From NCBI GenBank assembly GCA_035315685.1, contig DATFXR010000139.1:1-10879 (forward strand): a DNA stretch of 10,879 bases. The letters run 5' to 3'. The position numbers and the translations under genes were made by a program. Under the pieces are notes generated by a model, which made no database searches, had not been told where the DNA came from, and was given only the letters and a program-made list of their open reading frames with translations. Positions 1-8,499 of this stretch are shown here, one piece after another (the first letter of the stretch is position 1; each line of letters starts with the position of its first letter). Source of the stretch: QHWK01 sp035315685. Lineage in GTDB: Bacteria; Acidobacteriota; Vicinamibacteria; Vicinamibacterales; CAVVIG01.

Positions 1-732
1 GACGAACTTCACCTGCACGGCGCCCTGACCGCCGCTGTCGGCGCCGCTTGCCGCCATCTGCACGGTCACTTCCTCGACCGCGTCGAGCCGCGGACTGACG
101 ATGGCGAAGAAGCCGTCGGTCGACCGCAGCGTGTTGTCCTGGACGTTGACGCCGTCCAGCGTGATGTTGATGGTGCCGCGCGGCAGGCCGTTGATGACCG
201 ACTGCCGGTTGCCGTTCGACGTCGCGACGCCGGGCATGAACGGCACGAAGTCCATCGCGCTGCGGCTCGTCAGCGGCAGCTTCGTGATCTGGTTCGTGCT
301 GATCGTCGTCGTGATCGTCGAGTTCTGGGTCTGGACGATCTCCGACGCCGACGACACGAGCACCTGCTCTTCGAGCGTGCCGACCTGCAGGACCGCGCGG
401 ATGCTCGCGCCGGCGCCCGACGTGAGCACGACGTCGTTCGCCTGGTAGGTCTTGAACCCCTGGAGGGTCACGGTCACCGTGTACGATCCGGTATTCAGCG
501 CGGGGAACGAGAACGCGCCCTCGCTGTTCGTGACCGCGCTGTTGGTCACTCCGGTCGCGTCGTGCTTCGCCACGACGTCGGCGCCCGGTATCACGCCGCC
601 GCTCGCGTCGACGACGACGCCCGACAACGTGGATGTCGTGCCGCCCTGGCCGAAGCTGGGATCAGCCAGCGCGAGAAAGACGAGGACCAGCGAACCCAGG
701 ACTCGAAACAGTCCGCGAGAGCGATGCGCCAT
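1..732 (-). CDS. TonB-dependent receptor, Oar-like, N-terminal part (gene runs off the left edge)
   Basis: This is the first 244 residues of an outer-membrane TonB-dependent receptor; the beta-barrel lies beyond base 1. Residues 1 to about 29 form a signal peptide (basic MAHRSRGLFR, then a hydrophobic stretch, ending near DPSFGQG). Residues 34-115 look like a carboxypeptidase-regulatory-like beta-sandwich (LSGVVVDASGGVIPGADV, SEGAFSFPAL, GSYTVTVTLQGFKTY). Residues 118-244 look like a plug domain (GTLEEQVLVSSASEIVQTQ, NGLPRGTINITLDGVNVQD, SPRLDAVEEVTVQM). This order is typical of the Oar-like receptors abundant in Acidobacteriota; related proteins take up large substrates using TonB-ExbBD energy, but the substrate here is unknown. 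No clear TonB box was seen. The ATG at 732 follows AGGAGG (738-743) with a 5-base gap, which fixes the start. No neighbour appears to share its transcript inside the window. Confidence 0.9.
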   Translation of the reverse strand, partial: MAHRSRGLFRVLGSLVLVFLALADPSFGQGGTTSTLSGVVVDASGGVIPGADVVAKHDATGVTNSAVTNSEGAFSFPALNTGSYTVTVTLQGFKTYQANDVVLTSGAGASIRAVLQVGTLEEQVLVSSASEIVQTQNSTITTTISTNQITKLPLTSRSAMDFVPFMPGVATSNGNRQSVINGLPRGTINITLDGVNVQDNTLRSTDGFFAIVSPRLDAVEEVTVQMAASGADSGGQGAVQVKFV

Positions 733-768
733 CCCCTCCTCCTGTCATTTCAACCGAACACGCAAGGG

Positions 769-796
769 AGTTTATGGCTTCCATGCAGGCCGTCAA
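769..796 (-). promoter_or_regulatory. Possible sigma-70-type promoter for the TonB-dependent receptor
   Basis: Read on the minus strand, TTGACG (791-796) is separated by 16 bases from TAAACT (769-774). The -35 matches the consensus at five of six positions and the -10 at four of six. Transcription would start near 762, leaving a leader of about 30 bases that contains the AGGAGG ribosome binding site. This is an inference from motif matching only. Confidence 0.4.
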
Positions 797-870
797 GGCA
801 AATCGCGCCGGATCCGAACACTGTTCGTTATGGGGAATAGCTGAAATTCGCGAAACTGAATCGTGTCCGC

Positions 871-951
871 TGAGGTGGAGTAGCGCGCGTTCTCGTAACC
901 AGACTTGCTGATGAAGACATGGTTCGTGAGGTGGAAGACACCTCCACCTTA
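871..951. repeat. TGAGGTGGA repeats with a hairpin
   Basis: The nonamer TGAGGTGGA occurs twice in direct orientation, at 871-879 and 927-935, 56 bases apart. The second copy faces an inverted copy, TCCACCTTA, at 943-951. Together 927-951 can fold into a nine-pair stem (one G-T pair) with a seven-base loop, AGACACC. It lies about 195 bases upstream of the TonB receptor start. It could be a regulator binding site or a transcript structure. There is no T-run, so an intrinsic terminator is unlikely. Confidence 0.45.
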
Positions 952-1047
952 ATCCAGTGCGATTGCCTACCAAGTGCCGCCGGCTGTGCGGCCGCTGCAG
1001 GTGGTGATCTATGCCAGCACTGACCTCACCGGATCCGGATCAGTTCG

Positions 1048-2154
1048 TCAGGGCGCATTGAGGAATCCTCGGCTCCACTCCGCCGCACAGGTGCGCGTCA
1101 GATCGTCCATCAGTACGCCGCGTTGCCCTGCTCTCGAATGAAAGACCGCGCCGGCCCATTCGGTCGCGTAATGCCGCGCGAACCGCCAGCACGTCTGCGC
1201 GTTTGCGTAGACCGGATCGGACCCATCTGTCCCCATTCGCGGTGGTTCATCCACGACCAGCTTTCCGTAGCCGCCACCGTGCAGGAACGTCGCGGACGCG
1301 ACCGCGTCGTCGAGCGCCTTCGGAAAGTCCCGACGTGGATGGAACTCGGAGAATGTCCCTCCGTTTGCCTTCGGCGGTGCCGCATCTCCGACGTCGGACC
1401 CGCGCGACCACAAGTGAACCGGAGGAATCGGAAGCGCCTGCGGATTGAAGCCGTTCTTCGTCCACTCGTTGCCGCCCGAGAGCAGCACGGTGAACGGTGC
1501 GACCGTCTCCGCGAGACGGGACCAGTGGGGAGGCCCGAGCTGGACGTCCTGGTTGTCCGCGAACACCGTCAGGAGCGGGACAATGCCCTGCCCGTTCAAG
1601 AGCCGGCACAGATTCGCGAGCGTCGAGTAGTAGGCATCTCCGATGCGCTGCGGGAACAAGTCGAGCACGCCGTTCTGCGCGATCGACCCTTGACAGAAAA
1701 TCCGCCAGCAATTGAACGTCAGCCCTTGAGACTCTTTGATCAGCGGCGTCAGATCCTTCCCGTCAAGCGACATGCGCAACGCGCAGAACTGGTCGGTGCC
1801 GTTGATGCGATCAACCCAGAAGTTCCCAGCGTCACCGAGGTTGGGAAGTGGTTTCGAGGTCCGCACCAGCGGCGGCAGAATCAAATCCTGCGGCCGTGAC
1901 GGATCAGCGCCGAGCCCTACGCGCAGCTGGAGGTTCCCGACCAATCCGAGATTGACGTGCAGGCCGTAGGGCTGAAATCCAGCGGCCGAGATTTCGAATT
2001 GCGTATCCTGCAGCCGCGAATCGACCACGAGATTCGCGGTACCATCCGCGCCGCTGGTCCCGGAGACATACTGACTCGGGCCGATGTTCAGACGGACCAC
2101 GGCTCCACTGACCGGGGCACCGCTGTCGTAGAGAACCGGAACGACGCTCTTCAT
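1048..2154 (-). CDS. Uncharacterised protein: beta-sandwich domain plus GH-A-like TIM barrel
   Basis: I do not recognise a named family. In the 368-residue reading, residues 9-80 resemble a carboxypeptidase-regulatory-like or Ig-like domain (SGAPVSGAVVRLNIG, GADGTANL, AAGFQPYGLHV). Residues about 105-350 have the rhythm of a TIM barrel, with features of clan GH-A glycosidases: an arginine after strand 2 (NCWRIFC, R151), Asn-Glu at the end of a strand (LLSGGNEWTKNG, N229-E230; the usual acid/base position) and a later Glu (KLVVDEPPRMG, E303; the usual nucleophile position). Hydrolase activity is inferred from this pattern only. A related fold, or a phage- or tail-derived carbohydrate-binding protein, is also possible. 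The start is uncertain. ATG 2154 begins just before the sandwich domain but lacks a ribosome binding site. The frame stays open to 2358, but those 68 residues are arginine-rich and unlike a domain or signal peptide. No export signal is visible from ATG 2154. Confidence 0.7.
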   Translation of the reverse strand: MKSVVPVLYDSGAPVSGAVVRLNIGPSQYVSGTSGADGTANLVVDSRLQDTQFEISAAGFQPYGLHVNLGLVGNLQLRVGLGADPSRPQDLILPPLVRTSKPLPNLGDAGNFWVDRINGTDQFCALRMSLDGKDLTPLIKESQGLTFNCWRIFCQGSIAQNGVLDLFPQRIGDAYYSTLANLCRLLNGQGIVPLLTVFADNQDVQLGPPHWSRLAETVAPFTVLLSGGNEWTKNGFNPQALPIPPVHLWSRGSDVGDAAPPKANGGTFSEFHPRRDFPKALDDAVASATFLHGGGYGKLVVDEPPRMGTDGSDPVYANAQTCWRFARHYATEWAGAVFHSRAGQRGVLMDDLTRTCAAEWSRGFLNAP

Positions 2155-2532
2155 TGGGGCGGCGGATCTGCTGGCAGCGCGCGCGGCGGCGCGCCGATCT
2201 GAATCGGCGCCCCGCCACAGAGGCCGGCGTGAGCGCCGCTCGCGCGGGCGAGCCGCAGCCCGCCCGCCGCGAGCATAGCGCCAATCACGGTGCAATGCGC
2301 CGAGGTCACCGGTTGATCGCCACGTAATACTCCACCCACGCCAATCCCGAGAGCGCACGGCAGGGTTCGCCGCTCGACGGTATCACCGCAGTTTCTCGCT
2401 GAAGTCCACTTCGCCCCGCAAGCGACGAAGAAACCGAGCGGCGTCACACCCGCTCAAACCCGCTAAGTTCTTTGCTTTCAACAGTCGGCAGATGCTCGAA
2501 CCCGCACGCCTTCCACATCCAGAAACGGATGC
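2155..2532. other. Region of uncertain coding status upstream of the GH-A-like gene
   Basis: These 378 bases separate the minus-strand GH-A-like gene from the plus-strand receiver gene. A minus-strand frame from GTG 2447 to TGA 2151 encodes 98 residues, and its stop overlaps the downstream ATG as ATGA, which would permit translational coupling. It contains a stretch like a weak signal peptide (VIGAMLAAGGLRLARASGAHA) and a proline-rich end. It has no visible ribosome binding site and no recognisable domain. It may be a small gene, a displaced N-terminus caused by a frameshift, or chance. The inverted repeat at 2185-2216 lies inside it. The right end must carry the receiver gene's promoter; only a lone TATCAT (2546-2551), just beyond this region, stands out. 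Confidence 0.4.
2185..2216. repeat. Strong inverted repeat upstream of the GH-A-like gene
   Basis: GCGCCGAT (2191-2198) and ATCGGCGC (2203-2210) are perfect reverse complements around a four-base loop, CTGA. After one C-C mismatch (2190/2211), pairing continues for five more pairs, GGCGG (2185-2189) with CCGCC (2212-2216). Thirteen of fourteen positions pair. It ends 31 bases before the ATG at 2154. No T-run follows on either strand, so a classical terminator is not supported. A leader structure or a protein-binding site is possible. Confidence 0.6.
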
Positions 2533-2577
2533 ATGAGCGGTAAAGTATCATTGCGCTCGTCCACAAATCGGGAATCA

Positions 2578-3036
2578 ATGGCCATCTTGCGGCAGCGGCG
2601 CTCTGTCGTGTTGCTCGTGCAGCCGCACGGCAACGACCGCTCGATGTACGCGGAATTTCTGCGCAGCCAGGGCGTCCGCACGATCTGTCCAGTGCGGGCG
2701 ATCAACGCGCTCAAGATCGCGGCGCGCGCCGACGTGATCGTCACCGGCGTCCTGCTCGACGAAACGATCGACGGGATTGAACTCGTGACGCGATTGCGGA
2801 CCGACGAGCGGACGAAACACGCGCCGATCATCGTCCTGACTGCATGCGCGTGGCAGACCGAACGCGACCGGGCGGTGGGTGCGGGGTGTGACGTGTTTCT
2901 GTCAAAGCCGTGTCTGCCGGATGATCTGTTACGCGAGATCCGCCGGCTGCTCGCGACGGGACGCGTTCGAGGTACCCGCAAATCTGAAGCGCAGAAGAGT
3001 GACCTCCGCCGGCGCCGCTCGCGGCCCACGAGTTGA
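2578..3036 (+). CDS. Single-domain response-regulator-like protein with a degenerate receiver
   Basis: Residues 9-126 of this 152-residue protein follow the CheY-like receiver fold: strand 1 SVVLLVQ, helix 1 DRSMYAEFLRSQG, strand 3 ADVIVTG, the DGIEL turn, strand 4 APIIVLTA with the switch Thr88, and strand 5 VFLSKP with Lys110 and its proline. The acidic pair that normally follows strand 1 is replaced by Gln15-Pro16, and the phosphate-accepting Asp position at the end of strand 3 is Gly57. It therefore probably cannot be phosphorylated in the normal way. There is no output domain, only a basic tail of about 25 residues (KSDLRRRRSRPTS). ATG 2578 is preferred: GGGA lies just before it, and TATCAT at 2546-2551 could be its -10. 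ATG 2533 in frame would add 15 residues. No histidine kinase is nearby. Its stop lies 62 bases from that of the convergent peptidase gene. Confidence 0.85.
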   Translation: MAILRQRRSVVLLVQPHGNDRSMYAEFLRSQGVRTICPVRAINALKIAARADVIVTGVLLDETIDGIELVTRLRTDERTKHAPIIVLTACAWQTERDRAVGAGCDVFLSKPCLPDDLLREIRRLLATGRVRGTRKSEAQKSDLRRRRSRPTS

Positions 3037-3098
3037 ATGGATCGCGCGGGCTCGAACTGCGCGACGACACTCACGAGGCTGGCGCCGGCCCGGTCGCG

Positions 3099-5192
<2,094 letters not shown>

Positions 5193-5197
5193 AAGCA

Positions 5198-5202
5198 CCC
5201 TC
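5198..5202 (-). promoter_or_regulatory. Ribosome binding site that fixes the S9 peptidase start
   Basis: GAGGG on the minus strand is followed by TGCTT and then ATG (5192-5190). The alternative GTG at 5198-5196 begins with the last G of this site, so it is unlikely to be the initiation codon. Confidence 0.6.
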
Positions 5203-5216
5203 GCTGTCCGCGGCCG

Positions 5217-5232
5217 ACGGCCTCGAGGCCGT
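5217..5232. repeat. Perfect 16-base palindrome in the peptidase leader
   Basis: ACGGCCTCGAGGCCGT is its own reverse complement. It lies between the likely promoter and the ribosome binding site of the S9 peptidase. In RNA it could form a six-pair stem closed by a UCGA loop; in DNA it could be a dimeric regulator's site. No T-run follows. Confidence 0.5.
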
Positions 5233-5245
5233 TGGAGTCCGCCTC

Positions 5246-5274
5246 ACCTTACTTGATTTCGCGGTGGCTGTCAG
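5246..5274 (-). promoter_or_regulatory. Likely sigma-70-type promoter for the S9 peptidase
   Basis: On the minus strand, CTGACA (5269-5274; five of six consensus positions) is separated by 17 bases from TAAGGT (5246-5251; three of six positions). Transcription would start near 5239, giving a leader of about 47 bases that includes the 5217-5232 palindrome. Spacing is ideal but the -10 is weak. Confidence 0.4.
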
Positions 5275-5327
5275 GTAGCGCGCGACGAAACGCCGCGCAG
5301 CGTCGATGCGCCGTCCACGCCGCCTAT

Positions 5328-5369
5328 TTGACAGTCTAATGGAACGAGCGCCATACTCCATTCGTATGG
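5328..5369 (+). promoter_or_regulatory. padR promoter with overlapping inverted-repeat operator
   Basis: A perfect -35, TTGACA (5328-5333), is followed after 18 bases by CATACT (5352-5357) as the -10. The expected transcription start, about 5364-5366, coincides with the padR ATG at 5366, so the mRNA would be leaderless; no ribosome binding site precedes the ATG. A perfect inverted repeat, CCATAC (5351-5356), seven bases, GTATGG (5364-5369), covers the -10 and the start codon. That is where an autorepressing PadR dimer would be expected to bind. The motif is seen directly; the role is inferred. Confidence 0.6.
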
Positions 5370-5710
5370 CTAATAAAGAACCGAGGGCCGACGTGCTGCA
5401 GGGGACGCTCGACCTCATGGTCCTCCAGACCGTGGCGGCGATCGGTCCGATGCACGGCTACGCGATTGCGGCGCGCCTCGAGCAGGTGTCCGGCGGGGCG
5501 CTGCGACTCAACATGGGAACCCTGTATCCGGGCTTGATGCGGCTGGAGCAGCGCGGCTGGCTGCGTGCGGCATGGGGCGCCACCGAGACAAACCGGAAGG
5601 CCCGCTTCTACACCATCACGCGGGCAGGTCGCCGGCAACTCGCCGCGGAAAAGGCCGATTGGGAGCGCATGACGGCGATCATGCACGCACTCATCCATGG
5701 CGAAGCGTAA
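5366..5710 (+). CDS. PadR family transcriptional regulator
   Basis: This 114-residue protein is a compact PadR-type winged-helix repressor. Diagnostic segments are LQGTLDLMVLQTVA (residues 11-24), the turn GPMHGYAIA (27-35), the recognition helix NMGTLYPGLMRLEQRGWL (49-66) and the wing RKARFYTITRAGRRQL (78-93), followed by a short dimerisation helix. In Acidobacteriota such regulators usually sit directly before an ADOP permease, as here (69 bases before it, same strand), and they probably sense a small molecule and derepress the operon. ATG 5366 is chosen because conserved PadR sequence begins a few residues later and the -10 element lies just upstream. An in-frame ATG at 5306 would start upstream of the promoter and add 20 non-conserved residues. 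Confidence 0.92.
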   Translation: MANKEPRADVLQGTLDLMVLQTVAAIGPMHGYAIAARLEQVSGGALRLNMGTLYPGLMRLEQRGWLRAAWGATETNRKARFYTITRAGRRQLAAEKADWERMTAIMHALIHGEA

Positions 5711-5764
5711 GTCCGGCTGAAGCCGAACATTGCCGCTACCGAGTCGACGACTGTGGAAAGGCGC

Positions 5765-5770
5765 AGAGGA
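5765..5770 (+). promoter_or_regulatory. Ribosome binding site for the ADOP permease
   Basis: AGAGGA lies nine bases before ATG 5780 and six bases before GTG 5777. It favours either of these adjacent starts over the GTG at 5753, which has no such site. Confidence 0.55.
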
Positions 5771-5779
5771 CAAACCGTG

Positions 5780-8491
5780 ATGACGCTCCGCGAATGGACG
5801 GCGCGGTGGCTGGGCGCGTGGCGGCCGCGCCGCAGCGATGCCGAGTTGGAGGAGGAGTTGCGCCTCCACATCGAACTCGCCACGGAGCACGAGCGGCGGC
5901 TCGGGAGCGACGATGTCACCGCGGTGCGCGCCGTCGGCATCCGCGTGGGCACGACGACGCAAACGATGGACGCGCTTCGCGATCAGCGCGGTTGGCCGTG
6001 GCTCGACGATCTCGCGCGCGACGTTCGATACGGAGCGCGTGCGCTTCGCCGGAATCCGACCTTCACGACCGTCGCGCTCCTGACGCTCGCGATTGGCATC
6101 GGCGCGAACACGGCGGTGTTCAGCGTCGTGGACGGCGTGCTGCTGAAGCCGCTTCCGTATCCGAACCCCGATCGGCTGGTGGCCGTGTGGCACAGCGCGC
6201 CCGGCGCGACCGGGCTCTCGTCGCTGTCCGGAGACCTGCTGCTCTCGCCGTCGATGTTTTTCACATATGCCGAACAGAACCGGACGTTCCAGGCGATCGG
6301 TGTCTGGGCGGGCGGCTCGGCCACGGTCACCGGACGGGGAGAGCCCGAGCAGGTGCGCGGCGTCGCCGTCTCGAGCGGCGTCCTCGAGGCGCTCGGCGTC
6401 CCGCCGCTCCTCGGCCGTTGGCTGTCGCCCTCCGATCAGGCGCCCGACTCTCCGCGCGTGGCAATGCTCGGCTACGGCTACTGGCAGCGGCGCTTCGGCG
6501 GGGATCGAACCGTCATCGGCCGCTCGATCGACGTCGACGCGACGCCTCGAGAAATCGTCGGCGTGATGCCGAGGGGCTTCGCCATCGGCACGACCGAAGC
6601 GGATCTGATCGGCGCGGCGCGATTCGAACGGAGTCGTCTCACGCTGGCCGGCTTCGGCTGGCGCGCGATCGCCCGCCTGAAGCCAGGCGTCACGCTCGCC
6701 GCGGCGAATGCCGACATCGGCCGGATGGTGCCGATCTGGATGCAGTCGTGGCCAACCCTGGCGAACGTAAGCCCCCACGTCTACGATGCGTGGCACATCG
6801 CACCCGCCTTGCGACCGCTCAAGCAGGATATCGTCGGCGGCATCAGCCGCGGTTTGTGGCTGCTCATGGGAACGCTCGGCGTTGTCATGCTGATCGCGTG
6901 CGCCAACGTCGCGACCCTGCTGATGGTGCGAGCCGAAGGACGCCAGCTCGAGCTCGCGATCCGCGCGGCACTTGGCGCAGGGCGCACGCGCATCGTCCGC
7001 ACGTTGTTGATCGAGAGTGTCGTGCTGGGTCTCCTCGGCGGCGCACTGGGCCTCGGCATCGGATCGGTCGGGCTGCGCCTGCTGCTGGCGTACGGGCCGT
7101 CGAACCTGCCTCGGTTGGCCGAGATCGCGATCGATCTGCGCGCGGTCGCGTTCAACATCGGCATCTCGCTGATCGCCGGCGTCGTCTTCGGGTTGATTCC
7201 CGCCCTGAAGCACACGCGATCGCGAATTTCCGCCGACCTGACCGCGAGCGGACGCACCGCCAGCGATAGCCGCGAGCGCCATCGAACGCGAAACGCGCTC
7301 GTCGTCGCGCAGCTGGCGATGGCGCTGGTACTGCTGGTCAGCTCGGGGCTGATGATTCGTACGTTCAGGGCCCTGCACGCCGTCGAGCCGGGCTTCGTGC
7401 AGCCAGCACAGGTGCAGACGATGCGGATTCCGATTCCGCCGTCGATCATTCAGGAGCCGGAGCGCGTCGGCCGCGCGCAGTTCGAGATCCTCGCGCGGCT
7501 CGAAGCGGTCCCCGGCGTGACGTCCGCCGCCTTCGTGAGCATGCTGCCGATGGAAGGCCTCCCGCCCGACTGGGACGCCGTCGAAGCCGAGGGTCAGCCG
7601 TGGCGCCGCGATGAGATCCCCGCACTGCGGATGTTCAAACAGGTCTCGCCAGGATTCTTCCAAGTCATGGGCGCCCGATTCGTCGCCGGGCGCGATTACA
7701 CGTGGACTGATCTGTTCGAGCGCCGACCTGTCGCCATCGTCTCTGAGAATCTGGCGCGCGAGCTCTGGGGCTCACCGTCCACTGCACTGGGGAAGCGCGT
7801 TCGGACGCTGCCGACGACGCCATGGCGGCAAGTGATCGGCGTGGTCCAGGACGTCCACGACAACGGCGTCCAACAGCCGCCGCCCTCAATCGTCTACTGG
7901 CCGACGATTGGCGAGAGCCTGTACCGCGCCGGAACGACGGTCGTGACGCGTCAGGCCACGTTCGTCGTGCGGAGCGCACGGGCGGGCACGGAGCAATTCG
8001 TGAGCGAGCTGCAGCACGCCGTCTGGTCAGTGAGCCCGAGTGTCGCGTTCGCGTCCGTGCGGACGATGGAGGACGTGTACGATCAATCGATCGCGCGCAC
8101 GGCGTTCACACTGGCGATGCTCGCGATCGCGGGCGCGATGGCGCTGGTGCTCGGCGTCGTCGGCATCTACGGCGTGATCTCGTACGCAGTGTCGCAGCGG
8201 ACCCGGGAGATCGGCATTCGCCTCGCATTGGGTGCGCAGCGGCGGGAGTTGACGCAACTGTTCGTCCGCACCGGCCTCATGCTGGCGGCCGTTGGCGTAC
8301 CGATCGGCCTCGCGGTTTCGACGGCCGCGGCGCGGCTGATGTCATCGCTGCTCTACGGCATCAGCCCGCTCGATCCGATGACCTATCTCGCCGTGCCGCT
8401 CGTCCTGGTCGCTGCCGCCGCCGCCGCCAGCTACATTCCCGCGCGGCGGGCGGCCGCCGTCGATCCGGTCAACGCGCTGAAGGTCGAGTAG
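5780..8491 (+). CDS. ADOP-type ABC transporter permease (FtsX/MacB-like, duplicated)
   Basis: In the 903-residue reading the order is: a soluble N-terminal segment with the helix DAELEEELRLHIELATEHERR (20-40) and LARDVRYGARALRRNPTFT (78-96); a membrane helix at about 97-121; a MacB-like periplasmic domain (about 125-350); three helices (about 360-382, 412-437, 458-475); a fifth helix (about 505-526); a second periplasmic domain (about 530-770); and three C-terminal helices (about 776-803, 832-852, 869-887). Each half has the cytoplasmic coupling motif, ELAIRAALGAGRTRIVRTLLIES and REIGIRLALGAQRRELTQLF. This is the MacB_PCD-FtsX architecture twice over, at the usual length. No ATP-binding gene is adjacent, hence 'orphan'. 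Relatives act in mechanotransmission or export rather than as a channel, and the substrate is unknown. It is probably cotranscribed with padR; a small inverted repeat, CGGCT-GA-AGCCG (5714-5725), sits in the gap. Its stop is eight bases from that of the convergent epimerase-like gene. Confidence 0.93.
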   Translation: MTLREWTARWLGAWRPRRSDAELEEELRLHIELATEHERRLGSDDVTAVRAVGIRVGTTTQTMDALRDQRGWPWLDDLARDVRYGARALRRNPTFTTVALLTLAIGIGANTAVFSVVDGVLLKPLPYPNPDRLVAVWHSAPGATGLSSLSGDLLLSPSMFFTYAEQNRTFQAIGVWAGGSATVTGRGEPEQVRGVAVSSGVLEALGVPPLLGRWLSPSDQAPDSPRVAMLGYGYWQRRFGGDRTVIGRSIDVDATPREIVGVMPRGFAIGTTEADLIGAARFERSRLTLAGFGWRAIARLKPGVTLAAANADIGRMVPIWMQSWPTLANVSPHVYDAWHIAPALRPLKQDIVGGISRGLWLLMGTLGVVMLIACANVATLLMVRAEGRQLELAIRAALGAGRTRIVRTLLIESVVLGLLGGALGLGIGSVGLRLLLAYGPSNLPRLAEIAIDLRAVAFNIGISLIAGVVFGLIPALKHTRSRISADLTASGRTASDSRERHRTRNALVVAQLAMALVLLVSSGLMIRTFRALHAVEPGFVQPAQVQTMRIPIPPSIIQEPERVGRAQFEILARLEAVPGVTSAAFVSMLPMEGLPPDWDAVEAEGQPWRRDEIPALRMFKQVSPGFFQVMGARFVAGRDYTWTDLFERRPVAIVSENLARELWGSPSTALGKRVRTLPTTPWRQVIGVVQDVHDNGVQQPPPSIVYWPTIGESLYRAGTTVVTRQATFVVRSARAGTEQFVSELQHAVWSVSPSVAFASVRTMEDVYDQSIARTAFTLAMLAIAGAMALVLGVVGIYGVISYAVSQRTREIGIRLALGAQRRELTQLFVRTGLMLAAVGVPIGLAVSTAAARLMSSLLYGISPLDPMTYLAVPLVLVAAAAAASYIPARRAAAVDPVNALKVE

Positions 8492-8499
8492 CGGCGCAT

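Larger units (their letters stand above)
733..1047. other. Noncoding region between the TonB receptor and the GH-A-like gene
   Basis: No convincing gene lies in these 315 bases. The part nearest the receptor holds its ribosome binding site and likely promoter. The middle holds the TGAGGTGGA repeats and a hairpin, listed separately. From 960 to 1047 I see only short GC-rich palindromes such as CCGGATCCGG (1029-1038) and no T-run that would make a classical terminator for the gene ending at 1048. A minus-strand open frame at 796-948 has no start codon and is not called. Confidence 0.6.

Noticed and set aside
796..948. 51-codon minus-strand open frame with a protein-like segment (GYENARYSTSADTIQFREF)
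   Set aside because: It is bounded by stops on both sides, has no ATG, GTG or TTG start, and matches no family I recognise. It could be a relic, but nothing in the sequence supports that.
1029..1038. CCGGATCCGG palindrome just past the end of the GH-A-like gene, considered as a terminator
   Set aside because: It has no loop and no downstream T-run; short GC-rich palindromes of this size are expected by chance in such DNA.
1123..1899. 258-residue plus-strand open frame antisense to the GH-A-like gene
   Set aside because: The minus-strand product has a coherent domain pattern, while this one is Arg-rich and featureless. Because the minus-strand gene is itself unfamiliar, this is rejected with slightly less certainty than the other shadows.
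5306..5365. Upstream in-frame ATG extending padR by 20 residues
   Set aside because: It lies upstream of the -35 and -10 elements, and the added residues are not like the PadR family N-terminus.
5336..7663. 775-residue minus-strand open frame across padR and the permease
   Set aside because: It overlaps two well-supported genes, is dominated by Arg, Gln, Asp and His, and crosses the padR promoter. It is a shadow frame.
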